NCBI GenBank assembly: GCA_963966185.1
Contig: CAWZYM010000001.1
Location: forward strand, 248,001-312,000
DNA length: 64,000 nt
Direction: 5' to 3'
Source: Rhabditoides inermis
Lineage: Eukaryota; Nematoda; Chromadorea; Rhabditida; Rhabditidae
The notes below the pieces were generated by a model that saw only the letters and a program-made list of their open reading frames with translations, did not search any database and was not told where the DNA came from. The translations under genes and the position numbers were made by a program. Below, piece after piece: positions 36,515 through 48,600 of the stretch (position 1 is its first letter; every line of letters begins with the position of its first letter).

Positions 36515-39500
36515 TCTAGTTTCGCTAACTCGCATGAGCATCATGTATCGAATTTCACTCCGTATGGTAACAAAGTTCTAGAAAGAGTTTTTGAGATCAT
36601 TTACAATGGTAAACAGTATGCGTCCCCACAGGGGTGTGAAATCGCTACATCAAAACAGGGCAATGAAGTGCATAAATACGATCCACTCAATCGATGTCGA
36701 TCCAACGGGAGAGGACCAGTTTATAGAAGATTCATGACTTTAGGAATTTGAAACTTTTCTCACTCCCTGATCACCTTTATTCTTTCTCTCTCGCAGTTTG
36801 TCGACTGGGCGTTGATCGCCACAGTCTTTTTTTTTAGTTTCGCTAACTCGCATGAGCATCATGTATCGAATTTCACTCTGTATGGTAACAAAGTTCTAGA
36901 AAGGGTTTTTGTGATCATTTACAATGGTAAACAGTATGCGTCCCCACAGGGGTGTGAAATCGCTACATCAAAACAGGGCAATGAAGTGCATAAATACTAT
37001 CCACTCAATCGATGTCGATCCAACGGGAGAGGCCCAGTTTATAGAAGATTCATGACTGTGTTCGGAATTTGAAACTTTTCTCACTCACTGATCACCTTTA
37101 TCCTTTCTCTCTCGCAGTTTGTCGACTGGGCGTTGATAGCCACAGTCTCATTTTTTTTCTAGTTTCGCTAACTCGCATGAGCATCATGTATCGAATTTCA
37201 CTCCGTATGGTAACAAAGTTCTAGAAAGGGTTTTTGAGATCATTTGCAATGGTAAACAGTATGCGTCCCCACAGGGGTGTGAAATCGCTACATCAAAGCA
37301 GGGCAATCAAGTGCATAAATACTATCCACTCAATCGATGTCGATCCAACGGGAGAGGCCCAGTTTATAGAAGATTCATGACTTTAGGAATTTGAAACTTT
37401 TCTCACTCCCTGATCACCTTTATCCTTTCTCTCTCGCAGTTTGTCGACTGGGCGTTGATCGCCACAGTCTCATTTTTTTCTAGTTTCGCTAACTCGCATG
37501 AGCATTATGTATCGAATTTCACTCCGTATGGTAACAAAGTTCTAGAAAGGGTTTTTGAGATAATTTACAATGGTAAACAGTATGCGTCCCCACAGGGGTG
37601 TGAAATCGCTACAATAAAACAGGGCAATGAAGTGCATGAATACTATCCACTCAATCGATGTCGATCCAACGGGAGAGGCCCAGTTTATCAAAGATTCATG
37701 TCTGTGTTCGGAATTTGAAACTTTTCTCACTCACTGATCACCTTTATCTTTTCTCTCTCGCAGTTTGTCGACTGGGCGTTGATCGCCACAGTCTCATTTT
37801 TTCTAGTTTCGCTAACTCGCATGAGCATCATGTATCGAATTTCACTCCGTATGGTAACAAAGTTCTAGAAAGAGTTTTTGAGATCATTTACAATGGTAAA
37901 CAGTATGCGTCCCCACAGGGGTGTGAAATCGCTACATCAAAACAGGGCAATGAAGTGCATAAATACGATCCACTCAATCGATGTCGATCCAACGGGAGAG
38001 GACCAGTTTATAGAAGATTCATGACTTTAGGAATTTGAAACTTTTCTCACTCCCTGATCACCTTTATTCTTTCTCTCTCGCAGTTTGTCGACTGGGCGTT
38101 GATCGCCACAGTCTTTTTTTTTTAGTTTCGCTAACTCGCATGAGCATCATGTATCGAATTTCACTCTGTATGGTAACAAAGTTCTAGAAAGGGTTTTTGT
38201 GATCATTTACAATGGTAAACAGTATGCGTCCCCACAGGGGTGTGAAATCGCTACATCAAAACAGGGCAATGAAGTGCATAAATACTATCCACTCAATCGA
38301 TGTCGATCCAACGGGAGAGGCCCAGTTTATAGAAGATTCATGACTGTGTTCGGAATTTGAAACTTTTCTCACTCACTGATCACCTTTATCCTTTCTCTCT
38401 CGCAGTTTGTCGACTGGGCGTTGATAGCCACAGTCTCATTTTTTTTCTAGTTTCGCTAACTCGCATGAGCATCATGTATCGAATTTCACTCCGTATGGTA
38501 ACAAAGTTCTAGAAAGGGTTTTTGAGATCATTTACAATGGTAAACAGTATGCGTCCCCACAGGGGTGTGAAATCGCTACATCAAAACAGGGCAAGGAAGT
38601 GCATAAATACTATCCACTCAATCGATGTCGATCCAACGGGAGAGGCCCAGTTTATAGAAGATTCATGACTGTGTTCGGAATTTGAAACTTTTCTCACTCA
38701 CTGATCACCTTTATCCTTTCTCTCTCGCAGTTTGTCGACTGGGCGTTGATAGCCACAGTCTCATTTTTTTTCTAGTTTCGCTAACTCGCATGAGCATCAT
38801 GTATCGAATTTCACTCCGTATGGTAACAAAGTTCTAGAAAGGGTTTTTGAGATCATTTGCAATGGTAAACAGTATGCGTCCCCACAGGGGTGTGAAATCG
38901 CTACATCAAAGCAGGGCAATCAAGTGCATAAATACTATCCACTCAATCGATGTCGATCCAACGGGAGAGGCCCAGTTTATAGAAGATTCATGACTTTAGG
39001 AATTTGAAACTTTTCTCACTCCCTGATCACCTTTATCCTTTCTCTCTCGCAGTTTGTCGACTGGGCGTTGATCGCCACAGTCTCATTTTTTTCTAGTTTC
39101 GCTAACTCGCATGAGCATTATGTATCGAATTTCACTCCGTATGGTAACAAAGTTCTAGAAAGGGTTTTTGAGATCATTTACAATGGTAAACAGTATGCGT
39201 CCCCACAGGGGTGTGAAATCGCTACATCAAAACAGGGCAATGAAGTGCATAAATACTATCCACTCAATCGATGTCGATCCAACGGGAGAGGCCGAGTTTA
39301 TAGAAGATTCATGACGTTGTACGGAATTTGAAACTTTTCTCACTCACTGATCACCTTTATCCCTTCTCTCTCGCAGTTTGTCGACTGGGCGTTGATCGCC
39401 ACAGTATCATTTTTTTCTAGTTTCGCTAACTCGTATGATCATCATGTATCGAATTTCACTCCGTATGGTAACAAAGTTCTAGAAAGGGTTTTTGAGATCA

Positions 39501-40374
39501 TTCACAATGGTAAACAGTATGCGTCCCCACAGGGGTGTGAAATCGCTACATCAAAACAGGGCAATAAAGTGCATAAATACTATCCACTCAATCGATGTCG
39601 ATCCAACGGGAGAGGACCAGTTTATAGAAGATTCATGACTTTAGGAATTTGAAACTTTTCTCACTCCCTGATCACCTTTATCCTTTCTCTCTCGCAGTTT
39701 GTCGACTGGGCGTTGATCGCCACAGTCTTTTTTTTTAGTTTCGCTAACTCGCATGAGCATCATGTATCGAATTTCACTCTGTATGGTAACAAAGTTCTAG
39801 AAAGGGTTTTTGAGATCATTTACAATGGTAAACAGTATGCGTCCCCACAGGGGTGTGAAATCGCTACATCAAAACAGGGCAATAAAGTGCATAAATACTA
39901 TCCACTCAATCGATGTCGATCCAACGGGAGAGGACCAGTTTATAGAAGATTCATGACTTTAGGAATTTGAAACTTTTCTCACTCCCTGATCACCTTTATC
40001 CTTTCTCTCTCGCAGTTTGTCGACTGGGCGTTGATCGCCACAGTCTTTTTTTTAGTTTCGCTAACTCGCATGAGCATCATGTATCGAATTTCACTCTGTA
40101 TGGTAACAAAGTTCTAGAAAGGGTTTTTGTGATCATTTACAATGGTAATCAGTAAGCGTCCCCACAGGGGTGTGAAATCGCTACATCAAAAGAGGGCAAT
40201 GAAGTGCATAAATACTATCCACCCAATCGATGTCGATCCAACGGGAGAGGCCCAGTTTATAGAAGATTCATGACTGTGTTCGGAATTTGAAACTTTTCTC
40301 ACTCACTGATCACCTTTATCCTTTCTCTCTCGCAGTTTGTCGACTGGGCGTTGATCGCCACAGTCTCATTTTTT
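36515..40374 (+). repeat. 12-unit HOR, copy 2 (3,860 bp)
   Basis: Directly abuts copy 1 and repeats its order and rare variants. The match ends at 40477/40478, where CAGTAAGCG replaces the CAGTATGCG present at 36618, and R-type monomers follow. Apparent identity with preserved private variants indicates that this is one of the youngest events in the window. A collapsed or expanded assembly of a longer HOR array is the alternative explanation. Confidence 0.92.
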
Positions 40375-40477
40375 TCTAGTTTCGCTAACTCGCATGAGCA
40401 TCATGTATCGAATTTCACTCCGTATGGTAACAAAGTTCTAGAAAGAGTTTTTGAGATCATTTACAATGGTAAACAGT

Positions 40478-41650
40478 AAGCGTCCCCACAGGGGTGTGAA
40501 ATCGCTACATCAAAACAGGGCAATGAAGTGCATAAATACTATCCACTCAATCGATGTCGATCCAACGGGAGAGGCCCAGTTTATCAAAGATTCATGACTT
40601 TCGGAATTTGAAACTTTTCTCACTCACTGATCACCTTTATCCTTTCTCTCTCGCAGTTTGTCGACTGGGCGTTGATCGCCACAGTCTCATTTTTTTCTAG
40701 TTTCGCTAACTCGCATGAGCATCATGTATCGAATTTCACTCCGTTTGGTAACAAAGTTCTAGAAAGGGGTTTTTTTTTAATCATTTACAATGGTAAACAG
40801 TAAGCGTCCCCACAGGGGTGTGAAATCGCTACATCAAAACAGGGCAAGGAAGTGCATAAATACTATCCACTCAATCGATGTCGATCCAACGGGAGAGGCC
40901 CAGTTTATCAAAGATTCATGACTTTCGGAATTTGAAACTTTTCTCACTCCCTGATCACCTTTATCCTTTCTCTCTCGCAGTTTGTCGACTGGGCGTTGAT
41001 CGCCACAGTCTCATTTTTTTCTAGTTTCGCTAACTCGCATGAGCATCATGTATCGAATTTCACTCCGTTTGGTAACAAAGTTCTAGAAAGGGTTTTTTTT
41101 TTAATCATTTACAATGGTAAACAGTAAGCGTCCCCACAGGGGTGTGAAATCGCTACATCAAAACAGGGCAAGGAAGTGCATAAATACTATTCACTCAATC
41201 GATGTCGATCCAACGGGAGAGGCCCAGTTTATCAAAGATTCATGACTTTCGGAATTTGAAACTTTTCTCACTCACTGATCACCTTTATCCTTTCTCTCTC
41301 GCAGATTGTCGACTGGGCGTTGATCGCCACAGTCTCATTTGTTTCTAGTTTCGCTAACTCGCATGAGCATCATGTATCGAATTTCACTCCGTTTGGTAAC
41401 AAAGTTCTAGAAAGGGTTTTTTTTAAAAATCATTTACAATGGTAAACAGTAAGCGTCCCCACAGGGGTGTGAAATCGCTACTTCAAAACAGGGCAATGAA
41501 GTGCATAAATACTATCCACTCAATCGATGTCGATCCAACGGGAGAGGCCCAGTTTATAGAAGATTCATGACTTTAGGAATTTGAAACTTTTCTCACTCCC
41601 TGATCAGCTTTATCCTTTCTCTCTCGCAGTTTGTCGACTGGGCGTTGATC
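40478..41650 (+). repeat. R-type island within the M domain
   Basis: About 3.6 monomers with CAGTAAGCG, CCGTTTGG, long second T-runs before AATC, GCAAGGAAG, CATTTGTTTCTAG and CTTCAAAAC, all typical of 1-17 and 47-64 kb. M-type monomers lie on both sides. GCAGATTGTCGAC near 41301 is a private change. Confidence 0.82.
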
Positions 41651-43889
41651 GCCACAGTCTTTTTTTTTTAGTTTCGCTAACTCGCATGAGCATCATGTAT
41701 CGAATTTCACTCCGTATGGTAACAAAGTTCTAGAAAGGGTTTTTGAGATCATTTACAATGGTAAACAGTATGCGTCCCCACAGGGGTGTGAAATCGCTAC
41801 ATCAAAGCAGGGCAATGAAGTGCATAAATACTATCCACTCAATCGATGTCGATCCAACGGGAGAGGCCCAGTTTATAAAAGATTCATGAGTGTGTTCAGA
41901 ATTTGAAACTTTTCTCACTCACTGAACACCTTTATTCTTTCTCTCTCGCAGTTTGTCGACTGGGCGTTGATAGCCACAGTCTCATTTGTTTCTAGTTTCG
42001 CTAACTCGCATGAGCATCATGTATCGAATTTCACTCCGTATGGTAACAAAGTTCTAGAAAGGTTTTTTGAGATCATTTACAATGGTAAACAGTATGCGTC
42101 CCCACAGGGGTGTGAAATCGCTACATCAAAACAGAGCAATGAAGTGCATAAATACTATCCACTCAATCGATGTCGATCCAACGGGAGAGGCCCAGTTTAT
42201 AGAAGATTCATGACTTTAGGAATTCGAAACTTTTCTCACTCCCTGATCACCTTTATCCTTTCTCTCTCGCAGTTTGTCGACTGGGCGTTGATCGCCACAG
42301 TCTTTTTTTTTAGTTTCGCTAACTCGCATGAGCATCATGTATCGAATTTCACTCCGTATGGTAACAAAGTTCTAGAAAGAGTTTTTGAGATCATTTACAA
42401 TGGTAAACAGTATGCGTCCCCACAGGGGTGTGAAATCGCTACATCAAAGCAGGGCAATGAAGTGCATAAATACTATCCACTCAATCGATGTCGATCCAAC
42501 GGGAGAGGCCCAGTTTATAGAAGATTCATGACTGTGTTCGGAATTTGAAACTTTTCTCACTCACTGATCACCTTTATCTTTTCTCTCTCGCAGTTTGTCG
42601 ACTGGGCGTTGATCGCCACAGTCTCATTTTTTCTAGTTTCGCTAACTCGCATGAGCATCATGTATCGAATTTCACTCCGTATGGTAACAAAGTTCTAGAA
42701 AGAGTTTTTGAGATCATTTACAATGGTAAACAGTATGCGTCCCCACAGGGGTGTGAAATCGCTACATCAAAACAGGGCAATGAAGTGCATAAATACTATC
42801 CACTCAATCGATGTCGATCCAACGGGAGAGGACCAGTTTATAGAAGATTCATGACTTTAGGAATTTGAAACTTTTCTCACTCCCTGATCACCTTTATCCT
42901 TTCTCTCTCGCAGTTTGTCGACTGGGCGTTGATCGCCACAGTCTTTTTTTTTAGTTTCGCTAACTCGCATGAGCATCATGTATCGAATTTCACTCTGTAT
43001 GGTAACAAAGTTCTAGAAAGGGTTTTTGTGATCATTTACAATGGTAAACAGTATGCGTCCCCACAGGGGTGTGAAATCGCTACATCAAAACAGGGCAATG
43101 AAGTGCATAAATACTATCCACTCAATCGATGTCGATCCAACGGGAGAGGCCGAGTTTATAGAAGATTCATGACGTTGTACGGAATTTGAAACTTTTCTCA
43201 CTCACTGATCACCTTTATCCCTTCTCTCTCGCAGTTTGTCGACTGGGCGTTGATCGCCACAGTATCATTTTTTTCTAGTTTCGCTAACTCGTATGAGCAT
43301 CATGTATCGAATTTCACTCCGTATGGTAACAAAGTTCTAGAAAGGGTTTTTGAGATCATTCACAATGGTAAACAGTATGCGTCCCCACAGGGGTGTGAAA
43401 TCGCTACATCAAAACAGGGCAATAAAGTGCATAAATACTATCCACTCAATCGATGTCGATCCAACGGGAGAGGACCAGTTTATAGAAGATTCATGACTTT
43501 AGGAATTTGAAACTTTTCTCACTCCCTGATCACCTTTATCCTTTCTCTCTCGCAGTTTGTCGACTGGGCGTTGATCGCCACAGTCTTTTTTTTTAGTTTC
43601 GCTAACTCGCATGAGCATCATGTATCGAATTTCACTCTGTATGGTAACAAAGTTCTAGAAAGGGTTTTTGAGATCATTTACAATGGTAAACAGTATGCGT
43701 CCCCACAGGGGTGTGAAATCGCTACATCAAAACAGGGCAATAAAGTGCATAAATACTATCCACTCAATCGATGTCGATCCAACGGGAGAGGACCAGTTTA
43801 TAGAAGATTCATGACTTTAGGAATTTGAAACTTTTCTCACTCCCTGATCACCTTTATCCTTTCTCTCTCGCAGTTTGTCGACTGGGCGT
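41651..43889 (+). repeat. M-type segment with d-like head
   Basis: Begins with a d-like monomer and one with TGAGTGTGTTCAG, then the CAGAGCAATG/GGAATTCGAAAC monomer that opens a 193-codon TTG-start frame (41967-42548), then CTGTATGG/GTGATC, GACGTTGTACGG, CGTATGAGC and CTGTATGG/GCAATAAAG monomers in the order also seen at 35.2-36.1 and 39.1-40.0 kb. No gene is supported. Confidence 0.8.
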
Positions 43890-46680
43890 TGATCGCCACA
43901 GTCTTTTTTTAGTTTCGCTAACTCGCATGAGCATCATGTATCGAATTTCACTCTGTATGGTAACAAAGTTCTAGAAAGGGTTTTTGTGATCATTTACAAT
44001 GGTAATCAGTAAGCGTCCCCACAGGGGTGTGAAATCGCTACATCAAAAGAGGGCAATGAAGTGCATAAATACTATCCACTCAATCGATGTCGATCCAACG
44101 GGAGAGGCCCAGTTTATAGAAGATTCATGACTGTGTTCGGAATTTGAAACTTTTCTCACTCACTGATCACCTTTATCCTTTCTCTCTCGCAGTTTGTCGA
44201 CTGGGCGTTGATCGCCACAGTCTCATTTTTTTCTAGTTTCGCTAACTCGCATGAGCATCATGTATCGAATTTCACTCCGTATGGTAACAAAGTTCTAGAA
44301 AGAGTTTTTGAGATCTTTCACAATGGTAAACAGTATGCGTCCCCACAGGGGTGTGAAATCGCTACATCAAAACAGGGCAATGAAGTGCATAAATACTATC
44401 CACTCAATCGATGTCGATCCAACGGGAGAGGCCCAGTTTATAGAAGATTCATGACTTTAGGAATTTGAAACTTTTCTCACTCCCTGATCACCTTTATCCT
44501 TTCTCTCTCGCAGTTTGTCGACTGGGCGTTGATCGCCACAGTCTTTTTTTTAGTTTCGCTAACTCGCATGAGCATCATGTATCGAATTTCACTCTGTATG
44601 GTAACAAAGTTCTAGAAAGGGTTTTTGTGATCATTTACAATGGTAATCAGTAAGCGTCCCCACAGGGGTGTGAAATCGCTACATCAAAAGAGGGCAATGA
44701 AGTGCATAAATACTATCCACTCAATCGATCTCGATCCAACGGGAGAGGCCCAGTTTATAGAATATTCATGACTGTGTTCGGAATTTGAAACTTTTCTCAC
44801 TCACTGATCACCTTTATCCTTTCTCTCTCGCAGTTTGTCGACTGGGCGTTGATCGCCACAGTCTCATTTTTTTCTAGTTTCGCTAACTCGCATGAGCATC
44901 ATGTATCGAATTTCACTCCGTATGGTAACAAAGTTCTAGAAAGAGTTTTTGAGATCTTTCACAATGGTAAACAGTATGCGTCCCCACAGGGGTGTGAAAT
45001 CGCTACATCAAAACAGGGCAATGAAGTGCATAAATACTATCCACTCAATCGATGTCGATCCAACGGGAGAGGCCCAGTTTATAGAAGATTCATGACTTTA
45101 GGAATTTGAAACTTTTCTCACTCCCTGATCACCTTTATCCTTTCTCTCTCGCAGTTTGTCGACTGGGCGTTGATCGCCACAGTCTTTTTTTTTTAGTTTC
45201 GCTAACTCGCATGAGCATCATGTATCGAATTTCACTCCGTATGGTAACAAAGTTCTAGAAAGGGTTTTTGAGATCATTTGCAATGGTAAACAGTATGCGT
45301 CCCCACAGGGGTGTGAAATCGCTACATCAAAGCAGGGCAATCAAGTGCATAAATACTATCCACTCAATCGATGTCGATCCAACGGGAGAGGCCCAGTTTA
45401 TAGAAGATTCATGACTTTAGGAATTTGAAACTTTTCTCACTCCCTGATCACCTTTATCCTTTCTCTCTCGCAGTTTGTCGACTGGGCGTTGATCGCCACA
45501 ATCTTTTTTTTAGTTTCGCTAACTCGCATGAGCATCATGTATCGAATTTCACTCTGTATGGTAACAAAGTTCTAGAAAGGGTTTTTGAGATCATTTACAA
45601 TGGTAAACAGTATGCGTCCCCACAGGGGTGTGAAATCGCTACATCAAAACAGGGCAATAAAGTGCATAAATACTATCCACTCAATCGATGTCGATCCAAC
45701 GGGAGAGGACCAGTTTATAGAAGATTCATGACTTTAGGAATTTGAAACTTTTCTCACTCCCTGATCACCTTTATCCTTTCTCTCTCGCAGTTTGTCGACT
45801 GGGCGTTGATCGCCACAGTCTTTTTTTTAGTTTCGCTAACTCGCATGAGCATCATGTATCGAATTTCACTCTGTATGGTAACAAAGTTCTAGAAAGGGTT
45901 TTTGTGATCATTTACAATGGTAATCAGTAAGCGTCCCCACAGGGGTGTGAAATCGCTACATCAAAAGAGGGCAATGAAGTGCATAAATACTATCCACTCA
46001 ATCGATGTCGATCCAACGGGAGAGGCCCAGTTTATAGAAGATTCATGACTGTGTTCGGAATTTGAAACTTTTCTCACTCACTGATCACCTTTATCCTTTC
46101 TCTCTCGCAGTTTGTCGACTGGGCGTTGATCGCCACAGTCTCATTTTTTTCTAGTTTCGCTAACTCGCATGAGCATCATGTATCGAATTTCACTCCGTAT
46201 GGTAACAAAGTTCTAGAAAGAGTTTTTGAGATCTTTCACAATGGTAAACAGTATGCGTCCCCACAGGGGTGTGAAATCGCTACATCAAAACAGGGCAATG
46301 AAGTGCATAAATACTATCCACTCAATCGATGTCGATCCAACGGGAGAGGCCCAGTTTATAGAAGATTCATGACTTTAGGAATTTGAAACTTTTCTCACTC
46401 CCTGATCACCTTTATCCTTTCTCTCTCGCAGTTTGTCGACTGGGCGTTGATCGCCACAGTCTTTTTTTTTTAGTTTCGCTAACTCGCATGAGCATCATGT
46501 ATCGAATTTCACTCCGTATGGTAACAAAGTTCTAGAAAGGGTTTTTGAGATCATTTACAATGGTAAACAGTATGCGTCCCCACAGGGGTGTGAAATCGCT
46601 ACATCAAAACAGGGCAATGAAGTGCATAAATACTATCCACTCAATCGATGTCGATCCAACGGGAGAGGCCCAGTTTATAG
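43890..46680 (+). repeat. M-type dimer series (q r q r s t q r)
   Basis: Two monomer kinds alternate. q: CTGTATGG, GTGATC, GGTAATCAGTAAGC, CAAAAGAGGG. r: GAGATCTTTCACAATGG. Units with the r mark begin their main frames at 44208, 44849 and 46126. q mostly precedes r, giving a 641-bp dimer step (44208 to 44849). Monomers s (CATTTGCAATGG, GCAATCAAG) and t (ACAATCTTTTTTT with CTGTATGG) interrupt between the second and third q. ATCGATCTCGATCC near 44726 breaks the usual ATCGATGTCGAT dyad. Confidence 0.82.
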
Positions 46681-48600
46681 AAGATTCATGACTGTGTTCG
46701 GAATTTGAAACTTTTCTCACTCACTGATCACCTTTATCCCTTCTCTCTCGCAGTTTGTCGACTGGGCGTTGATCGCCACAGTCTCGATTTTTTTAGTTTC
46801 GCAAACTCGCATGAGCATCATGTATCGAATTTCACTCCGTATGGTAACAAAGTTCTAGAAAGGGTTTCTGAGATAATTTACAATGGTAAACAGTATGCGT
46901 CCCCACAGGGGTGTGAAATCGCTACAATAAAACAGGGCAATGAAGTGCATGAATACTATCCACTCAATCGATGTCGATCCAACGGGAGAGGCCCATTTTA
47001 TAAAAGATTCATGAGTGTGTTCAGAATTTGAAACTTTTCTCACTCACTGAACACCTTTATTCTTTCTCTCTCGCAGTTTGTCGACTGGGCGTTGATAGCC
47101 ACAGTCTCTTTTTTTTCTAGTTTCGCTAACTCGCATGAGCATCATGTATCGAATTTCACTCCGTATGGTAACAAAGTTCTAGAAAGGTTTTTTGAGATCA
47201 TTTACAATGGTAAACAGTATGCGTCCCCACAGGGGTGTGAAATCGCTACATCAAAACAGAGCAATGAAGTGCATAAATACTATCCACTCAATCGATGTCG
47301 ATCCAACGGGAGAGGCCCAGTTTATAGAAGATTCATGACTTTAGGAATTCGAAACTTTTCTCACTTCCTGATCACCTTTATCCTTTCTCTCTCGCAGTTT
47401 GTCGACTGGGCGTTGATCGCCACAGTCTTTTTTTTTAGTTTCGCTAACTCGCATGAGCATCATGTATCGAATTTCACTCCGTATGGTAACAAAGTTCTAG
47501 AAAGGGTTTTTGAGATCATTTACAATGGTAAACAGTATGCGTCCCCACAGGGGTGTGAAATCGCTACATCAAAGCAGGGCAATGAAGTGCATAAATACTA
47601 TCCACTCAATCGATGTCGATCCAACGGGAGAGGCCCAGTTTATCAAAGATTCATGTCTGTGTTCGGAATTTGAAACTTTTCTCACTCACTGATCACCTTT
47701 ATCTTTTCTCTCTCGCAGTTTGTCGACTGGGCGTTGATCGCCACAGTCTCATTTTTTCTAGTTTCGCTTACTCGCATGAGCATCATGTATCGAATTTCAC
47801 TCCGTATGGTAACAAAGTTCTAGAAAGAGTTTTTGAGATCATTTACAATGGTAAACAGTAAGCGTCCCCACAGGGGTGTGGGATCGCTACATCAAAACAG
47901 GGCAATGAAGTGCATAAATACTATCCACTCAATAGATGTCGATCCAACGGGAGAGGCCCAGTTTATCAAAGATTCATGACTGTGTTCGGAATTTGAAATT
48001 TTTCTCACTCACTGATCACCTTTATCCTTTCTCTCTCGCAGTTTGTCGACTGGGCGTTGATCGCCACAGTCTCATTTTTTTCTAGTTTCGCTAACTCGCA
48101 TGAGCATCATGTATCGAATTTCACTCCGTATGGTAACAAAGTTCTAGAAAGAGTTTTTGAGATCATTTACAATGGTAAACAGTAAGCGTCCCCACAGGGG
48201 TGTGAAATCGCTACATCAAAACAGGGCAATGAAGTGCATAAATACTATCCACTCAATCGATGTCGATCCAACGGGAGAGGCCCAGTTTATCAAAGATTCA
48301 TGACTTTCGAATTTGAAACTTTTCTCACTCACTGATCACCTTTATCCTTTCTCTCTCGCAGTTTGTCGACTGGGCGTTGATCGCCACAATCTCATTTTTT
48401 CTAGTTTTGCTAACTCGCATGAGCATCATGTATCGAATTTCACTCCGTATGGTAACAAAGTTCTAGAAAGAGTTTTTGAGATCATTTACAATGGTAAACA
48501 GTAAGCGTCCCCACAGGGGTGTGAAATCGCTACATCAAAACAGGGCAATGAAGTGCATAAATACTATCCACTCAATCGATGTCGATCCAACGGGAGAGGC
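46681..48600 (+). repeat. R-type block matching the left end of the window
   Basis: 46681-47600 follows the variant order of 1-920 at 46,680 bp offset, including GCCCATTTTATAAAAG and TGAGTGTGTTCAG. After 47643 the offset drops to 46,358, i.e. one monomer (the e type) is missing. The monomer at the switch has a d-type front (CATCAAAGCAGGG, CATAAATAC) and an e-type tail (ATCAAAGATTCATGTCTG), so it is a chimera. Private changes: CGCTTACTCG near 47766, GTGTGGGATCG near 47877 and AATAGATGTCGAT near 47931, the last losing the ClaI site. Confidence 0.85.
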
